64,000 nucleotides of DNA. Origin: Sesamum alatum (lineage: Eukaryota > Streptophyta > Magnoliopsida > Lamiales > Pedaliaceae). Shown piece by piece: positions 46,201-57,190 of this stretch. Numbering within the stretch: the first letter of the stretch is position 1; every line of letters starts with the position of its first letter. Under the pieces are notes generated by a model. The model saw only the letters and a program-made list of their open reading frames with translations, had not been told where the DNA came from and searched no databases. The translations under genes were made by a program, and so were the position numbers. Location of the stretch: the NCBI GenBank assembly GCA_034509735.1, contig JACGWO010000010.1, positions 11,359,193 to 11,423,192 of the forward strand. Direction: 5' to 3'.

Positions 46201-48873
46201 CATTGGACAAATTACTAGATTTCTAAATGGTTTTCTAAATACATTTTTTACATATGTCTTTACATCATTTTGTTCTGAAAGGTGCATATACTTAATATAC
46301 ATATTTTATTTTTCTTTTGTATATTATATATGCCAGAGAGTACTATATATTTATATAAATATATATGTAGTGCTACAACGCATATAAGCTTGATATCTTT
46401 CATGTTCCTTAATTTCTTGTGAGGACAAAAACATAAAGAATAATTAGTTTCATGTGACTTGAATTTAGTTGAAAATAAGTTGAAGTGGGTTAAGTAATGG
46501 ACTGTAAGGCATAATCTGATAATAAAATCATTTTTAAGATTTTAAATAAGACTTATTCGAAGTAATATTCATACTACTTTAAATAAAATATACTTAGATA
46601 AGTGAAAAATATGATGGCTGTAAAAATTAATCTCGTTATTAACTTTTTCACATTGATTGCGCATGAACTGTAACATATAATATGATTCATTAATTTATGG
46701 AAAAACTTAGTTAAGGAAAACTTTAAGTTAGACTTATAAACTAATTAGGCCGCCCAATTTTATTTTATTTTTTCTTTTATTCTCGGTAGACAAAGGCAAA
46801 ATTTATTTTCTATATATTATTTAAGTCGCTCATGCAACAAAGATGCCATAATAACAACATTTTTGCAGTAGAAGTATTATCAAAATAACAATTGTGATTT
46901 GTTACAACTTACAAACAAAGCAAGTTCAAAAGTGAAAGATAAAAGTTTAATTATTCATGAATTAAGATTAATCATAAAGAATATAATACTAGAGTCTTGC
47001 TAGGTTAAGAATGATCGTAAGAACCAAATATTATTGCCAAAATATGAAAAAGATAACAAAAGGTTGACATCCATATAGTGCTCTTCAAACTACAAGTATA
47101 AATTTAAAATTGTCAATCTCCTACAGGTAAATATAAAATACAATAAATATAACTAAGAAGTACATAGAACTTATTAATGAAATTACCTACTAGAAGAATT
47201 GACGTGTAGAGTCAAGAAATAATATTATTCTAAAAAGAAAGCATAAATGCCAGGCAAATTTGTGCATATCTAGTACGTTTTCTATGTAAAGTATTTGTAA
47301 TTATGTCCACTAAGAATGGAGAAGAATAAACACACAACCTTTAAATTAAATAATTAAAATAAGCATGGATATACATAAGTAAATCTCTTGATCATAATTA
47401 TATTTTTAAATAAGTTATTATTCATACATCAAAAGCACGAAATTATTCCAAGAGTATATTTATCACAATATATTAATCTTAATATTCGAATATGGTACTA
47501 ATAAATCTTATTGTGGTTTAATCATAGTTTTTTTTACAATAAATCAAAACATTTCATGGTCATTTAATAATATTCAACACTATTTTATAAACTTAATATC
47601 CTTGTAAGAGCATCTGTGACCAGCACAACACATATACATTTCACTAGTTTAAGGATGTACACAAACATGGGACACTAATATACAAGACGGCATGTGTGTC
47701 AATATTACATGTGACTATGGCATTGTGAATCCAAATTGTTACACATTATAGGCATCATACAATTTGGATATAGGAAACTTTAGCAATCATGGAGGGGAAT
47801 TCACCCTCCAGCATACCTTTAATATAGAATACCACCAACTTATCAAAAATCTCTCCATAATCCACGCTTAAGGTTTGACTTGGATAGTGGAAAATTTAAA
47901 TAGTTCTATTATGGATTCTTATACAAGAACATGGGTGGTGAACCATTTTTAGACATCTTATTGCTAGCTGTGTGTCATGGAATACTTTACTCGAACATCT
48001 TCCTGATAGAAAACAATTGTTTTTATAGTTTATACACAACAAATAATGCTCTTTTGTTGATGACTTAAAAGTCATAATATGAACACAACAAGATTACACC
48101 CATGGTACTGACTGAAAGCAAAAACACCTTCAAATCAAATCAACGGATGTTTGGTCCATAAAGCATGTCAACTAACTTAGATTACACTATTTTGTAGAGA
48201 TGATGTATTCTAAAAGAAAAATCATGTGTTTATCATGTATAAATTCCAAATATCATCCGATGTAGGTAACTGCCAAATGCGGGATTTCTGCCTTCACTCC
48301 ATTGATCGACATAAATATACCATAGTGGTTTTCCTAATCACCCTTCCTTGGTTCTGACTTTCTTTTGCTCTATATGAACCCCAGATTTAATGCATTAGCA
48401 CCATTCGATCAAAAGGAAAGCAATATGAGACTGGCATTTTTAAGTGATTCCGAGTTATCCAGACTAAAGAGACTATCGCACATTCTGCAAACACACCCCG
48501 ATCCCGCAATTCTATGTCGCCTTGCAGGTGTTCGTCTGTATGAGGGGATCCAAATTGCACTCACATATAACTCACCGTTAATCACTTCAAATTAACTTCA
48601 AGAGACAGAGAAATGAATTTACATTCACAGAACACCTCACTCAGTTATACCAAATCCCACAAGTTCCAAATGCATAAGACAATCCCCAAAAAGCAAGCAA
48701 GAACCTCAAACAGATCAACAGATTCTAGATCAATCAACTCGAAATACCCACAGAAATCAGCAAAACAAAATCAAAAAAACCCCAATCCTTAACACCACAA
48801 AGAGCAAGCAACCAATCAAAAATTAAAGACAGAGTAGCAGCAAGATGAAGTTGATGCATCTACTCACCGACAT
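43268..48873 (-). CDS. BPA1-like: BPA1-like RRM protein (binding partner of ACD11), five coding exons, 278 aa
   Basis: This is the only intact host gene seen. Predicted exons on the minus strand: 48868-48873 (ATG TCG), 45895-45998, 45736-45811, 43922-44005, 43268-43834. All introns are GT-AG and phases fit (the exon 2/3 junction splits a Ser codon). The RRM spans about residues 4-75, with RNP2 VKVSNLS and RNP1-like CQLAFVTF. The C-terminal half has the family hallmark KAEDVVSSMLAKGFILGKDA, then DKKIGLSEKISIGTSIVNDK, then AGSAIMKNRYILTGTTWVTG, and ends PAPVHGLIL. Arabidopsis relatives bind the sphingolipid-transfer protein ACD11 and affect immune cell death; the same role here is inferred. Length is normal for the family. 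Exon 5 begins at GGA AAA ACT after CACAG; choosing the earlier AG would break the frame. Confidence 0.9.
44006..45735 (-). other. Intron 3 of BPA1-like gene
   Basis: 1730 bp, GT (TCG|GTGATT) to AG (TTTCAG|GGTGCA). No transposon could be recognised inside; ORFs at 44097-44294, 45306-45584 and 45602-45799 are considered chance. Confidence 0.8.
45999..48867 (-). other. Intron 1 of BPA1-like gene
   Basis: 2869 bp, directly after the second codon (ATGTCG|GTGAGT) and ending GATGTTTTAG. Very AT-rich. No clear transposon ends or genes were seen. The tiny first coding exon relies on the donor match and frame. Confidence 0.75.
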
Positions 48874-49459
48874 GGGAGCTGCTGGTTCACGAAATATATG
48901 AGAAAAATCGAATGAGAAATATGGGTACTGAGTTAAAACTTGAAAAGGGCTTGGAACTAAGAAGCCGGCGGCAGAGGAAAGGCGTTGACGGGGCAGTAGA
49001 ATATGCAACACGAAATGAGAAAATGATAATTTATAATTCTTTCTTACAGCCCGACACGCGGTTCGAATTTCTAGGGTGGGTCCTGCTTGTTTATTGGTAC
49101 CGACTCCCTAGAATACGAGTACTAAACTAATCTCTATCTTATCTTTAATTGATGAGGACGCAGATATGCACATGCACGTTTTAACCTCGAAACAACAATG
49201 TGGATTCACGTTCTAGTGTTTTGGTTTGCAAGTTATGAACTTTCAACCATTTTAAGTGAGGATGATGTATATTGATTTGTATTATGTATTTTTTAGTAAA
49301 TATGATTCTCATATAAATATTTAAGTCTAAAAGGAGTTTTTTTTTGTTTACATTTGAATGCTTAAAAATGGATAAAATCCATATTAACCCTATGATACCA
49401 AAAATGTTCAAATACCCCGTGAACAAAAAAAAAGAAAAAAAAAAAAAAAAAAAAAAACC
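48874..49459. other. 5' UTR and upstream region of BPA1-like gene
   Basis: Upstream of the ATG on the minus strand. A transcription start cannot be fixed. ORF 48912-49130 (plus) has no recognisable features. An A-rich homopolymer lies at about 49427-49456, next to the first LTR relic. Confidence 0.5.
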
Positions 49460-50020
49460 AACTATGAAACCAACTTCCGAGAACTGGTCCAAGTTAAGAA
49501 CCTTCAAGAATGGGCATTGAGGAATTCTGTAGAGACTTGCACTGAGTGATGCATTTATGTGATGAGTGTTAAGTTTCATCAATGACAGACGTCTGACGTC
49601 TATGCACTTTAGTGGGTGCTTCACAAGTAGGTTCTCAAGTTCACTGAACTGACTCGTAGGAATTATCATATGGAAGTCCATGCGGCGTGATCGGTATGAT
49701 TGGAACTCCTTAGCGGTGATAGTGGGAAGTTAGTCCTCCGACCTGAGGAGCCATAGTAGCCTTGTGTATGGAGCGGCTATATCTTGGTACTGGCTGATGT
49801 AACTGTGTTATTACCTGGTTGCCAAAAGGCCTGCACTAGTGCATTCAGAACATACATGGAGGTTGGTGGATTACAAGAAGGAATCCATTGCCTATCATGA
49901 GATAATGACGATCTCCTATGTCCACTGGACTGTGTTCATCTCTAGAAGTTTGTGGCCACACCTATTAATCAAATAGAAAATAGTTTTTCCGTGTTGATTA
50001 ATTAGAAGCACAGTTAAGAG
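49460..50020 (+). repeat. LTR fragment X (diverged, 5' third)
   Basis: The sequence follows the family order (CTTGCACTGAGTGATG, GACTCGTAGGAATTATCATA, AGTTTGTGGCCACACC), covering roughly positions 100-760 of an LTR, but is diverged. It is interrupted by the start of LTR Y at 50021. Confidence 0.7.
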
Positions 50021-50435
50021 TGTTAGAATAGGTGACCAAAGAGTTGTTAATGCTTTCTTAACTGCACAACAATGCCCACAGACCAAACGGTTAAATCCAA
50101 GAAGTTGGACTGCGGATTGGTTAGTAGTCATGAACTTCTGTTGGATTGGTCTGAAATGTTCCAAGTAGAGGGTCTCGTGATAGGGCATCGAGGGTCCTAT
50201 AGATCTTGAGATAGGGCAGGAGACGTAGGTCGTCTATACAATTTTAGCGGGTTGGTTGGCAAGGTAGTCGACTGACTAAGCTGACTCGCAGGTTTCGTCA
50301 TATGGAAGCCTCTTAAGGCTTGGTCGATATGATTGGAATTTCCAACTTCGATAGTACGAGATTAGTCCTCGAAATTGAGAAACCATGGCAGTCACATGCA
50401 CATGATGGTTGTAGCTTAGATCTGCGCTAGCAATG
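50021..50435 (+). repeat. LTR fragment Y (first ~415 bp)
   Basis: Starts TGTTAGAATAGGTGACC and runs to the E3 insertion point (last five bases CAATG, the expected E3 target duplication). The remainder of Y would lie to the right of E3, outside the window or lost. Confidence 0.75.
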
Positions 50436-52560
50436 TGTCAGAATATGTGACTAGAAAGTCAATTTGGTTGGTTGTTTTGGGAACCATTCGCCGATCTTTG
50501 ATCAAAAGAAATATTATGCCGATGAATGTCGTAAGGATTCATCATTGACAAGAACGACTTGTTGCGCTTATTGCTAACATTGAATGGGGTTTTGATGTCT
50601 AAGAAATCCCCACAGACCGAATGGTTAACTCGGGAGTTGGGGTACACGTAGGTTGGAAGCTATGTGACCAACTCCTGAGAGTCGGTTTGAAATGTTCCAA
50701 GTTGAGGACCTCGAGATGCGCATCGAATGTCCTATAGAGACTTGCACTAAGTATTGCGGGCGTGTTTCATCGGCAGGAGACATAGATCGTCTGTACAATT
50801 TTTGTGGGTTGGCTGGCAAGGAAGTCGACTAACTGCACTGATTCGCGGAAATCGTCATTTGGAAGCCACGCGGACTTGGTCGGTATGACTGAAATTCTCG
50901 GTTTTGATAGTATGGGATCAATCCTCGGACTTGAGGAATTATGGCAGTCACGTGCATATGAAGGATGTGCCTTGCACCTAGCAAGCGGTGATCGTATAGT
51001 GAGGTATGGTAATCATAAGCTTATCCAGTACAATCGGAGTATGTAATGAGGACGGTGGATTCCAAGATAGAATCTGTACTATGTCAAGATTATGACAACA
51101 AGATCTCCTATGCGCTCTGAGATTATTTGGACTCTCAAAGTCTGTGGCCATACAAGTGGGAAAGGATTTCCTACTTCGATCAAAAGAGTTAAACTTGTAT
51201 CGAGTTTGAAGCATAGATGCCTAGTCAAGGAAGAGAACCGACGCCCAATTTCATGCCCTAGACTAAGGCTGGGAGACAGTCGACAATATGATCGTATCTG
51301 TATGAAACTCGGAGCCTAAATGTTCACACCACTTATTCACCTAGTCTCTAGTACCATGGATCGTTGCTAGACGCCCACCCATGGTAACGAGCAGTTTCTG
51401 GTTATGGGATAATCGGAAATAATTAATTAAATTGGATTTAATTAATTATGTTGGCAACACAAGCACCAAGTCTAATTAAGAGTGCACCTAAAGAGTCACA
51501 CACAATCCAATGGGATTAAATTAATCTTTGAGAGCATAAATGATTGGATTATTTATGGAAATAATCCATGGGATGCCCAAAAGTTTAATTAATGGGATAA
51601 ATTAAATTTTGGGTTTTGGCCTTTACGAATTAGTTGGATTAATTTATCGGTCTTAATTTATAAATTAAAGAGAGTGGACTTGGACCCTCTTAATTAGATT
51701 AAAAGGATGGAGGTTATTATTGGGCTTAAAATTAAATTTGATTTTATATAAAGCCCATTGGACCTTTGAGGTTATTTAAATTAGGTTTAATTTAACCCGG
51801 TCTATGAGATCCTAGCCCAAGAGAAATGGATGTACATGATTTAATCATGGGAAGGAGAGATGAAGGGCCGAGATCCCTCCTTGAAGAGGTTGAACTTGGC
51901 CATGATACTTATGTTTGAGAATTGTGTACCTCTTTGGAAGGAAGCTTCCTTGCAAGTGTATGTAAGTTAAATGACTAGGTCATTTAAATACACAACACAA
52001 TAAAAATCTCAAACATAAGACACACACGCACGTATCTCTCCTCTCTTTCTCTCTCTCGGCCATCTCTCTCTCTCTCTCTCTCGTCCCTCTCTCTCGTCCC
52101 TCTCTCTCTCAGAACTCTCCAAGAAGCCTTCTTGTTCTTCTTGACTTCAATCAAGGAAGAGCGTAGAGAATATCGATCACGTTAATTGATAGCGTTGGAT
52201 CAATATTCTCATTCCTTTCGTTTTCTTGCTAGCATGAATTGACGAGGAAATCCGGTAGATTGGGTGGACGAATTAGAGGATCTTGATGTGGAGATCTTGA
52301 GGCATAATTTGGAACAACGCTTTAAGTCGTTTAGAGAAAACGACGAGGGTAAGAATCATGGTTAATCTTTCTTGCGCCTCCTTTTCTCTTTTTTGATTCT
52401 ATGGGCTCCATGCTTTCTTTATTATTTTTATTGCATGTGATACACGAACGCCTGGGATGATCAAGGGTACACCCCTTGATCTGGTTTTTTGACGCTATTT
52501 TGTTAAAATTCTTTAACTTCCACAGTTCCACCGCGTCCTCACAGGCACGATCCGCTTTCA
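50436..52560 (+). repeat. E3 5' LTR
   Basis: 2125 bp, TGTCAGAATATGTGACTAG ... GATCCGCTTTCA, directly followed by G and the PBS. It contains the conserved block (about 51340-51392) with a paired change in its inner stem, a CT microsatellite (about 52035-52112), a splice donor (AGG|GTAAGA, GT at 52349-52350) and the hairpin ATCAAGGG / CCCCTTGAT (52460-52480). A GAC-TAG-GTC palindrome at about 51970 replaces the W-box cluster seen in other copies. Confidence 0.88.
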
Positions 52561-52561
52561 G

Positions 52562-52574
52562 TGGTATCAGAGCC
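52562..52574 (+). promoter_or_regulatory. E3 primer binding site (initiator Met tRNA)
   Basis: TGGTATCAGAGCC, one base after the LTR end. Same primer as E1, E2 and the Gypsy. Confidence 0.92.
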
Positions 52575-54334
52575 GGATTCGGTGTATAGGCCTAGAATCT
52601 AACATGTTTTACATGTTCTTGGCATGTTTTACGTGTTTACGGTTTGCATATCTAGATCTAGGGATTTACGTGTTTAATTTTGCTATTAATTTGAGCCTGA
52701 GGAACTTTTGAAATATTGTACAGTGCTGCTGCCTATCAACCGGCAGTGGCAGGGCGCGCGCGTAGCTGGCAGATGGCCTGCGCTCCCGCGCGCCTGGCGG
52801 TAAGGGGCTGGATGGACCAGTTGAGCGGTTGGATTGGGTTTTTCTATTTTTTTTTCAGAAACTTATTTTTCTGATATTTTCTATATATTTTTCTAAAATG
52901 ATTAATTTTTGGTGAATTTAGTTTTGGTTGAGATTTGGTATTTTCTAAGATTAGATTACTAGAATTAATTTGGAAAGGATTTTCAAACAAGAACTGTATT
53001 TGCATGGTTTGCACTTGTGTACATTTTTATGGCATTGTTTTACACATATTTACCTAGGTTTGGATATGTGCGATTATATGATATTGACGTCATATATGTT
53101 GGATGATGCATGATTTCTTGGTGATTTTTCATGCTATTATTGTTAATTAGATTAACGCAAATGGATAATTAGTTTTAATTTATTTGTTGGGTTGGGGCCT
53201 GTGTGCCTCTCGTTATCTTCTTATCTCTCTCGTTTTTAGTTTTGGAATAATAGGGGTTGCTTTTTCCCTCCTATTGTATTCCCCGCAATTGCTGATTGGG
53301 TTTCTTAATTAATATGTTGTAATGAGTGTAGTTAGGAGTGAGGATTTTATTTTTGATAAATAAATGTAAGGAATCAAGCCCAAGACGATGGAGGCCCATG
53401 GAGGAGGCAATCGGTTTGCCCATGGAGGATCCATGGAGAAGAGGCCCGGTGAAGCCCACGATGGAGAGCCAAGAAGATAAAAAGGACTTACAAGACTCAT
53501 TATATTTAATGGGTTTGAAACCTTGTAATAGCGTAGGCCTACCCACTGCGGGCTCAATAGGTCGCCTAATTTTGGGCTTGTGATCATCCAACAGGGGGCA
53601 TGCTAGCCTTTATTTGCGTGCGATGCATTTTGATTAATGCGTTGAGTATTCTCGTTGTTGTGTGATGCATTATTTTTATTTAATCCTTAGAATACTTTCA
53701 ATGATGAGCATTGCAAAACATTAATAATGTGATGAGGTCTCGATTGAAAATCTAATAAGTCTCACTTGGTTGGACCAAGTTAAATATTAGACGCCAAAAT
53801 GGAATTAAACAAGGGATCATTTTCATGCCTTCCATCCACGATAATGTAGTGAGGAAGTTGATTCCACCCATATATAGTCTCACGAGTTGTGGCACGTCTT
53901 GGACTGAAATTAAGTTGCACTATTATTGTGAACAATGTGAGTACGTCGCTGTTTTCCTGTCTTGCCAGTCATGGGAGGCTGACAGTTTACGCTATGATTT
54001 AGCTGAGGTGTCGAGTCTAATGCCAAGTAACATGATTCGCTTGAAGTCCTTAGAATCATGTGAAGAGGCGAGGCAAAAGATCTTTGGGATCTCGTGGGAC
54101 GACAATGGTATTGGTTTCCTCACACAAGGTTATTTTTTTTATGTAAATTGTAACAACGGGCATGGAGAATTTCGCTTGTGGACCCCAAGTCCACTAGGAA
54201 TCGGTTCCCCAAAACTCCATGTGAGAGTAATGGGCTTTCGCAGAAATAGTGGGAGAGGTTAAAGACTAAAGATCGAGTCTTAACTTATATTTAATATTAG
54301 TTCAATCTGCTTATTATATTCTGTTTATATGTAG
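52575..54334 (+). other. E3 5' leader (predicted leader intron)
   Basis: Non-coding. It has a GC-rich block at 52740-52810 and a stretch homologous (inverted) to the E1 leader around 53380-53620. It ends in a 3' splice site CTGTTTATATGTAG immediately followed by the gag ATG (54335). With the LTR donor at 52349 the intron would be about 1986 nt and would remove the PBS. ORFs at 53271-53591 and 53825-54262 are not recognisable genes. Confidence 0.7.
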
Positions 54335-54899
54335 ATGTCTAAGAATCCACTAACGCCAATACTAGAGGCTAATAAGCTTAATGGAACCAACTACGTTGAC
54401 TGGTTGAGAAATCTTAAGATTGTCTTAGATTTCCAAAACCAAGCCTACATTCTAGATAGGCAAATTCCTCAGGCCTTGCTGGAGGGAGACAATTGAAGAA
54501 TGCTCGGCGTTTGAGAAGTTGAAGGATGACGACTGGAAAGTCCGCAGTGTTGTACTGGCCTCGAGGACAAACGAGATCCAGAAGCATTACGAAAGGATGG
54601 ACGATGTCAGCTCGATTATACATCATTTTCGGCAACTCTATGCGGTCCCTGACCAGTATGTTAGATATGCTGCAACAAAGGCATTCTTTGGAGCTAAGAT
54701 GATAGAAGGGTCCTCTGTACATAAGCATGGAGTGATGATGCTATCCCTTGTAGAGAAGCTCAAAGACCTCCAAGTTGATCTTAGAAAAGAAACATACACA
54801 GACGTGGTCCTTCAGTCTCTTCCTCCCCCTACAACCCATTTATTATCAATTTCAACATGAATGAGCTTGATAAAGATCTTCATGAGTTGATGAATATGA
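54335..54899 (+). pseudogene. E3 gag, N-terminal part
   Basis: ATG 54335 opens MSKNPLTPILEANKLNGTNY, then VDWLRNLKIVLDFQNQAYIL. A frame break near 54490 follows (TGA at 54496). It continues in another frame: KLKDDDWKVRSVVLASRTNE, VRYAATKAFFGAKMIEGSSV, VEKLKDLQVDLRKETYTDVV. It closely parallels E1 gag. A further frame shift near 54830 precedes the solo LTR insertion. Confidence 0.88.
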
Positions 54900-56882
54900 T
54901 GTTAGAATAGGTGACCATGAAGCCAACTTTATGAAGCGAATTGTAACCTATGTCTGAACAATTTCAGAGTTTTAATAAACCTTGATGAATAAGAAAGTGA
55001 TGTTCATCTGGCTCACACTTTGTCTGTGTTCACTTTACTGCTTTATAACTGTTCACTGCACAAACAAAGCCCACAGACTGAGATCACATTTCGGGAACTG
55101 GAACTACGCTTGGAGGTAGGTTCATGAAATCAGTTTCGCCGAATCAGTCTGAAAATCTTCAAGTGAAGGAATCTCGGGAAATGGGTATCGAGAATCCACT
55201 TGAGGCTTGCACTAAGCATCTGCTGTCGTATTTCATCGACGAGTGACGAGGGTCGTCTATGCAGTGTTAGTGGGTCAGCTTGCTAAGGAGCTGCTGACTG
55301 AGGTGACTCTCGGGAACCATCTTACAGAGGACCTTGAGTAGGGTCAGATAGGTATGACTTGAGTTCCCGGTTCCAACGGTACAGGTTAATCCTTGGACTT
55401 GAGGAATTGCTGAGTTTTCCTGTACACGATGGTTGTATCTTAGGTATGGTGAGAGATTACCAAGTCATAGTTACTGAGTAGTCATAAGCCATATCTAGTG
55501 CAGTAATGATGTGCAACGTGACAGTAGTTTCCAAGAAAGGATCTGTCTCCTATCAGAGCGCTGACAGTAGCGTCTCACTGTGCTCTGAGTCTTGTCCCCA
55601 AATATGTGGCCACAGTAACTGAACAGAAGGGAAGGATTTCTTGCGGCGTTTAGTGTAGGACAAGACCGACAGTTAGGTCCAAGATGGGTACCTACGTTTC
55701 TGTGCCCTAGACCCTAAGTGGTGAGACCGTAGGCAGAAGGATAAATGTACTGCAGAGCCTAAATGTTCACCCGCACGCATATTCACCTAGTCTCTAGTGC
55801 CATGGACCGTTGCTAGATGGCCACCCTTGGTAACGGACGAATTCTAGGAATTCGACCAAGTCTAGTTGAAGGTGAACCTAAAGAGTCACACACAATCCGC
55901 ACGCATAATGTATTTAATTTAGAATTAAATATTTGGAGAAGGATGGGACGATTAAATTAGATTTAATCATATCTTTCTTTTCTTGAAAAAATTAATTCCT
56001 TTAATTGGATGAAAAGGAATTTATCTAATAAATTGGATTTATCGAAATTTAATACAAGGGTTTAAAATAAATATTACTATTTATTTTATTTATTTCTTGC
56101 CCTATGGATTATTTAAATTAGATTTGAATATTCCATAAAATTGAATGGATGGTTGAGATTGAAAGGAGAGATGGATGGCTAGGATTGGTTCAACCAAGTC
56201 AAAGAGCTACTTTGACTAGAACTTTGACTAGGTCAAAATCCTAGTCAAAATAGTCTTCCAAGAGTTGGAGTTTGAAGAGGAATGGATTCCTCCTCTATAT
56301 ATACTCCTAGTCCTTCACTTGTGAAAGATGATGAGATTTAAGAAACACATATACACACATCACACGTCTCCTCTCTCCTCTCTCGGCCACTCTCCCTCTT
56401 TTCCCAAGAAAATATTCTTAGTTCTTTTGTTTCATACAATTGTACTTAAAGGATGGTTGATCACGTTAACTTATAGTGTTTGATCGATCCGTCCTCTCCA
56501 AATAATATACACTTGGTTTTTTGCTAGCACGAGGATCAAGATACGTGGGCAAATTGCGTGTACGATTTAGAGGGTCTCAATACGAGATCTTGGAGCAAAA
56601 CGAGGAACAACGCAAGTAGTGGCTCGAAGACAAAACGACAACCGGGTAGGTTTTTCTCATTTTGTTGGAATCGATTTTTTTCAACCCTATGGCCTCCATG
56701 ATTCTCTTTCTTTATTTCATTCATGAGATACACCGAATGCCCGGGAGGTTCAAGGGAACACCCTTGAACGTTTATATTTAATTCCTGTTTATGGCATGTT
56801 TAAATTCTTGCAATTTTATTATACCGCGCTTCCGCATTCGCGCTCCTCCCGGGGCTATCCACACGCCTATCCCAGGCTTTCA
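54900..56882 (+). mobile_element. Solo LTR in E3 gag; TSD TATGA
   Basis: 1983 bp, TGTTAGAATAGGTGACC ... CCCAGGCTTTCA, flanked by TATGA (54895-54899 and 56883-56887). Gag resumes in a consistent frame after it. It contains the conserved block (55788-55842), W-boxes (56197-56250), TATATATA (56296-56303) and RNA structure (56740-56853). ORFs within are not genes. Confidence 0.94.
56740..56853 (+). other. Two-helix RNA structure in solo LTR 54900
   Basis: Arms CCCGGGAGG (56740-56748) and CCTCCCGGG (56845-56853), hairpin TTCAAGGG (56749-56756) / CCCTTGAA (56761-56768). Same paired state as solo LTR 22397. Confidence 0.6.
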
Positions 56883-57190
56883 TATGATGGTCCAGTATGA
56901 GGGAACGATTGAAAAATCTTCATTGACGGTACTAGTGGGAGAGGCTTCAACCTCTAAAGCGAAAGGCAAGAATGCCAGACACTTGAAGAGGAAGAAGGCG
57001 AAGGTAAACATCGATCGCTGCTAGCACTTCAAGTGTTGTTCTTATTACACCGCAAGGCGGAAGTAAAGGAAAGAGAAAAAGAATTCGGCAATAAAAGACT
57101 CCAAACAACGTATGCATCACTACCTTGTGAAGGGGCATTAGAAGAGGGAGTGTCCTAAACTCCTTTCCAATGAAGGTAAAATTTGAATTG
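56883..57190 (+). pseudogene. E3 gag, C-terminal part
   Basis: Reads MMVQYEGTIEKSSLTVLVGE then ASTSKAKGKNARHLKRKKAK, as in E1/E2 gag (compare ELINMLMQYEATIKEA in E2). A degenerate zinc-knuckle stretch (MHHYLVKGH ... ECPKLLSNEG) at about 57108-57180 contains a stop and has lost the first Cys. Coding then ends. Confidence 0.75.

Noticed and set aside
48912..49130. 72-aa plus-strand ORF near the gene start
   Set aside because: Overlaps the presumed 5' UTR and upstream region of the minus-strand gene; no family features.
53825..54262. 145-aa ORF in the E3 leader
   Set aside because: Lies within the predicted leader intron, lacks any recognised motif, and the E1 and E2 leaders show no comparable protein.
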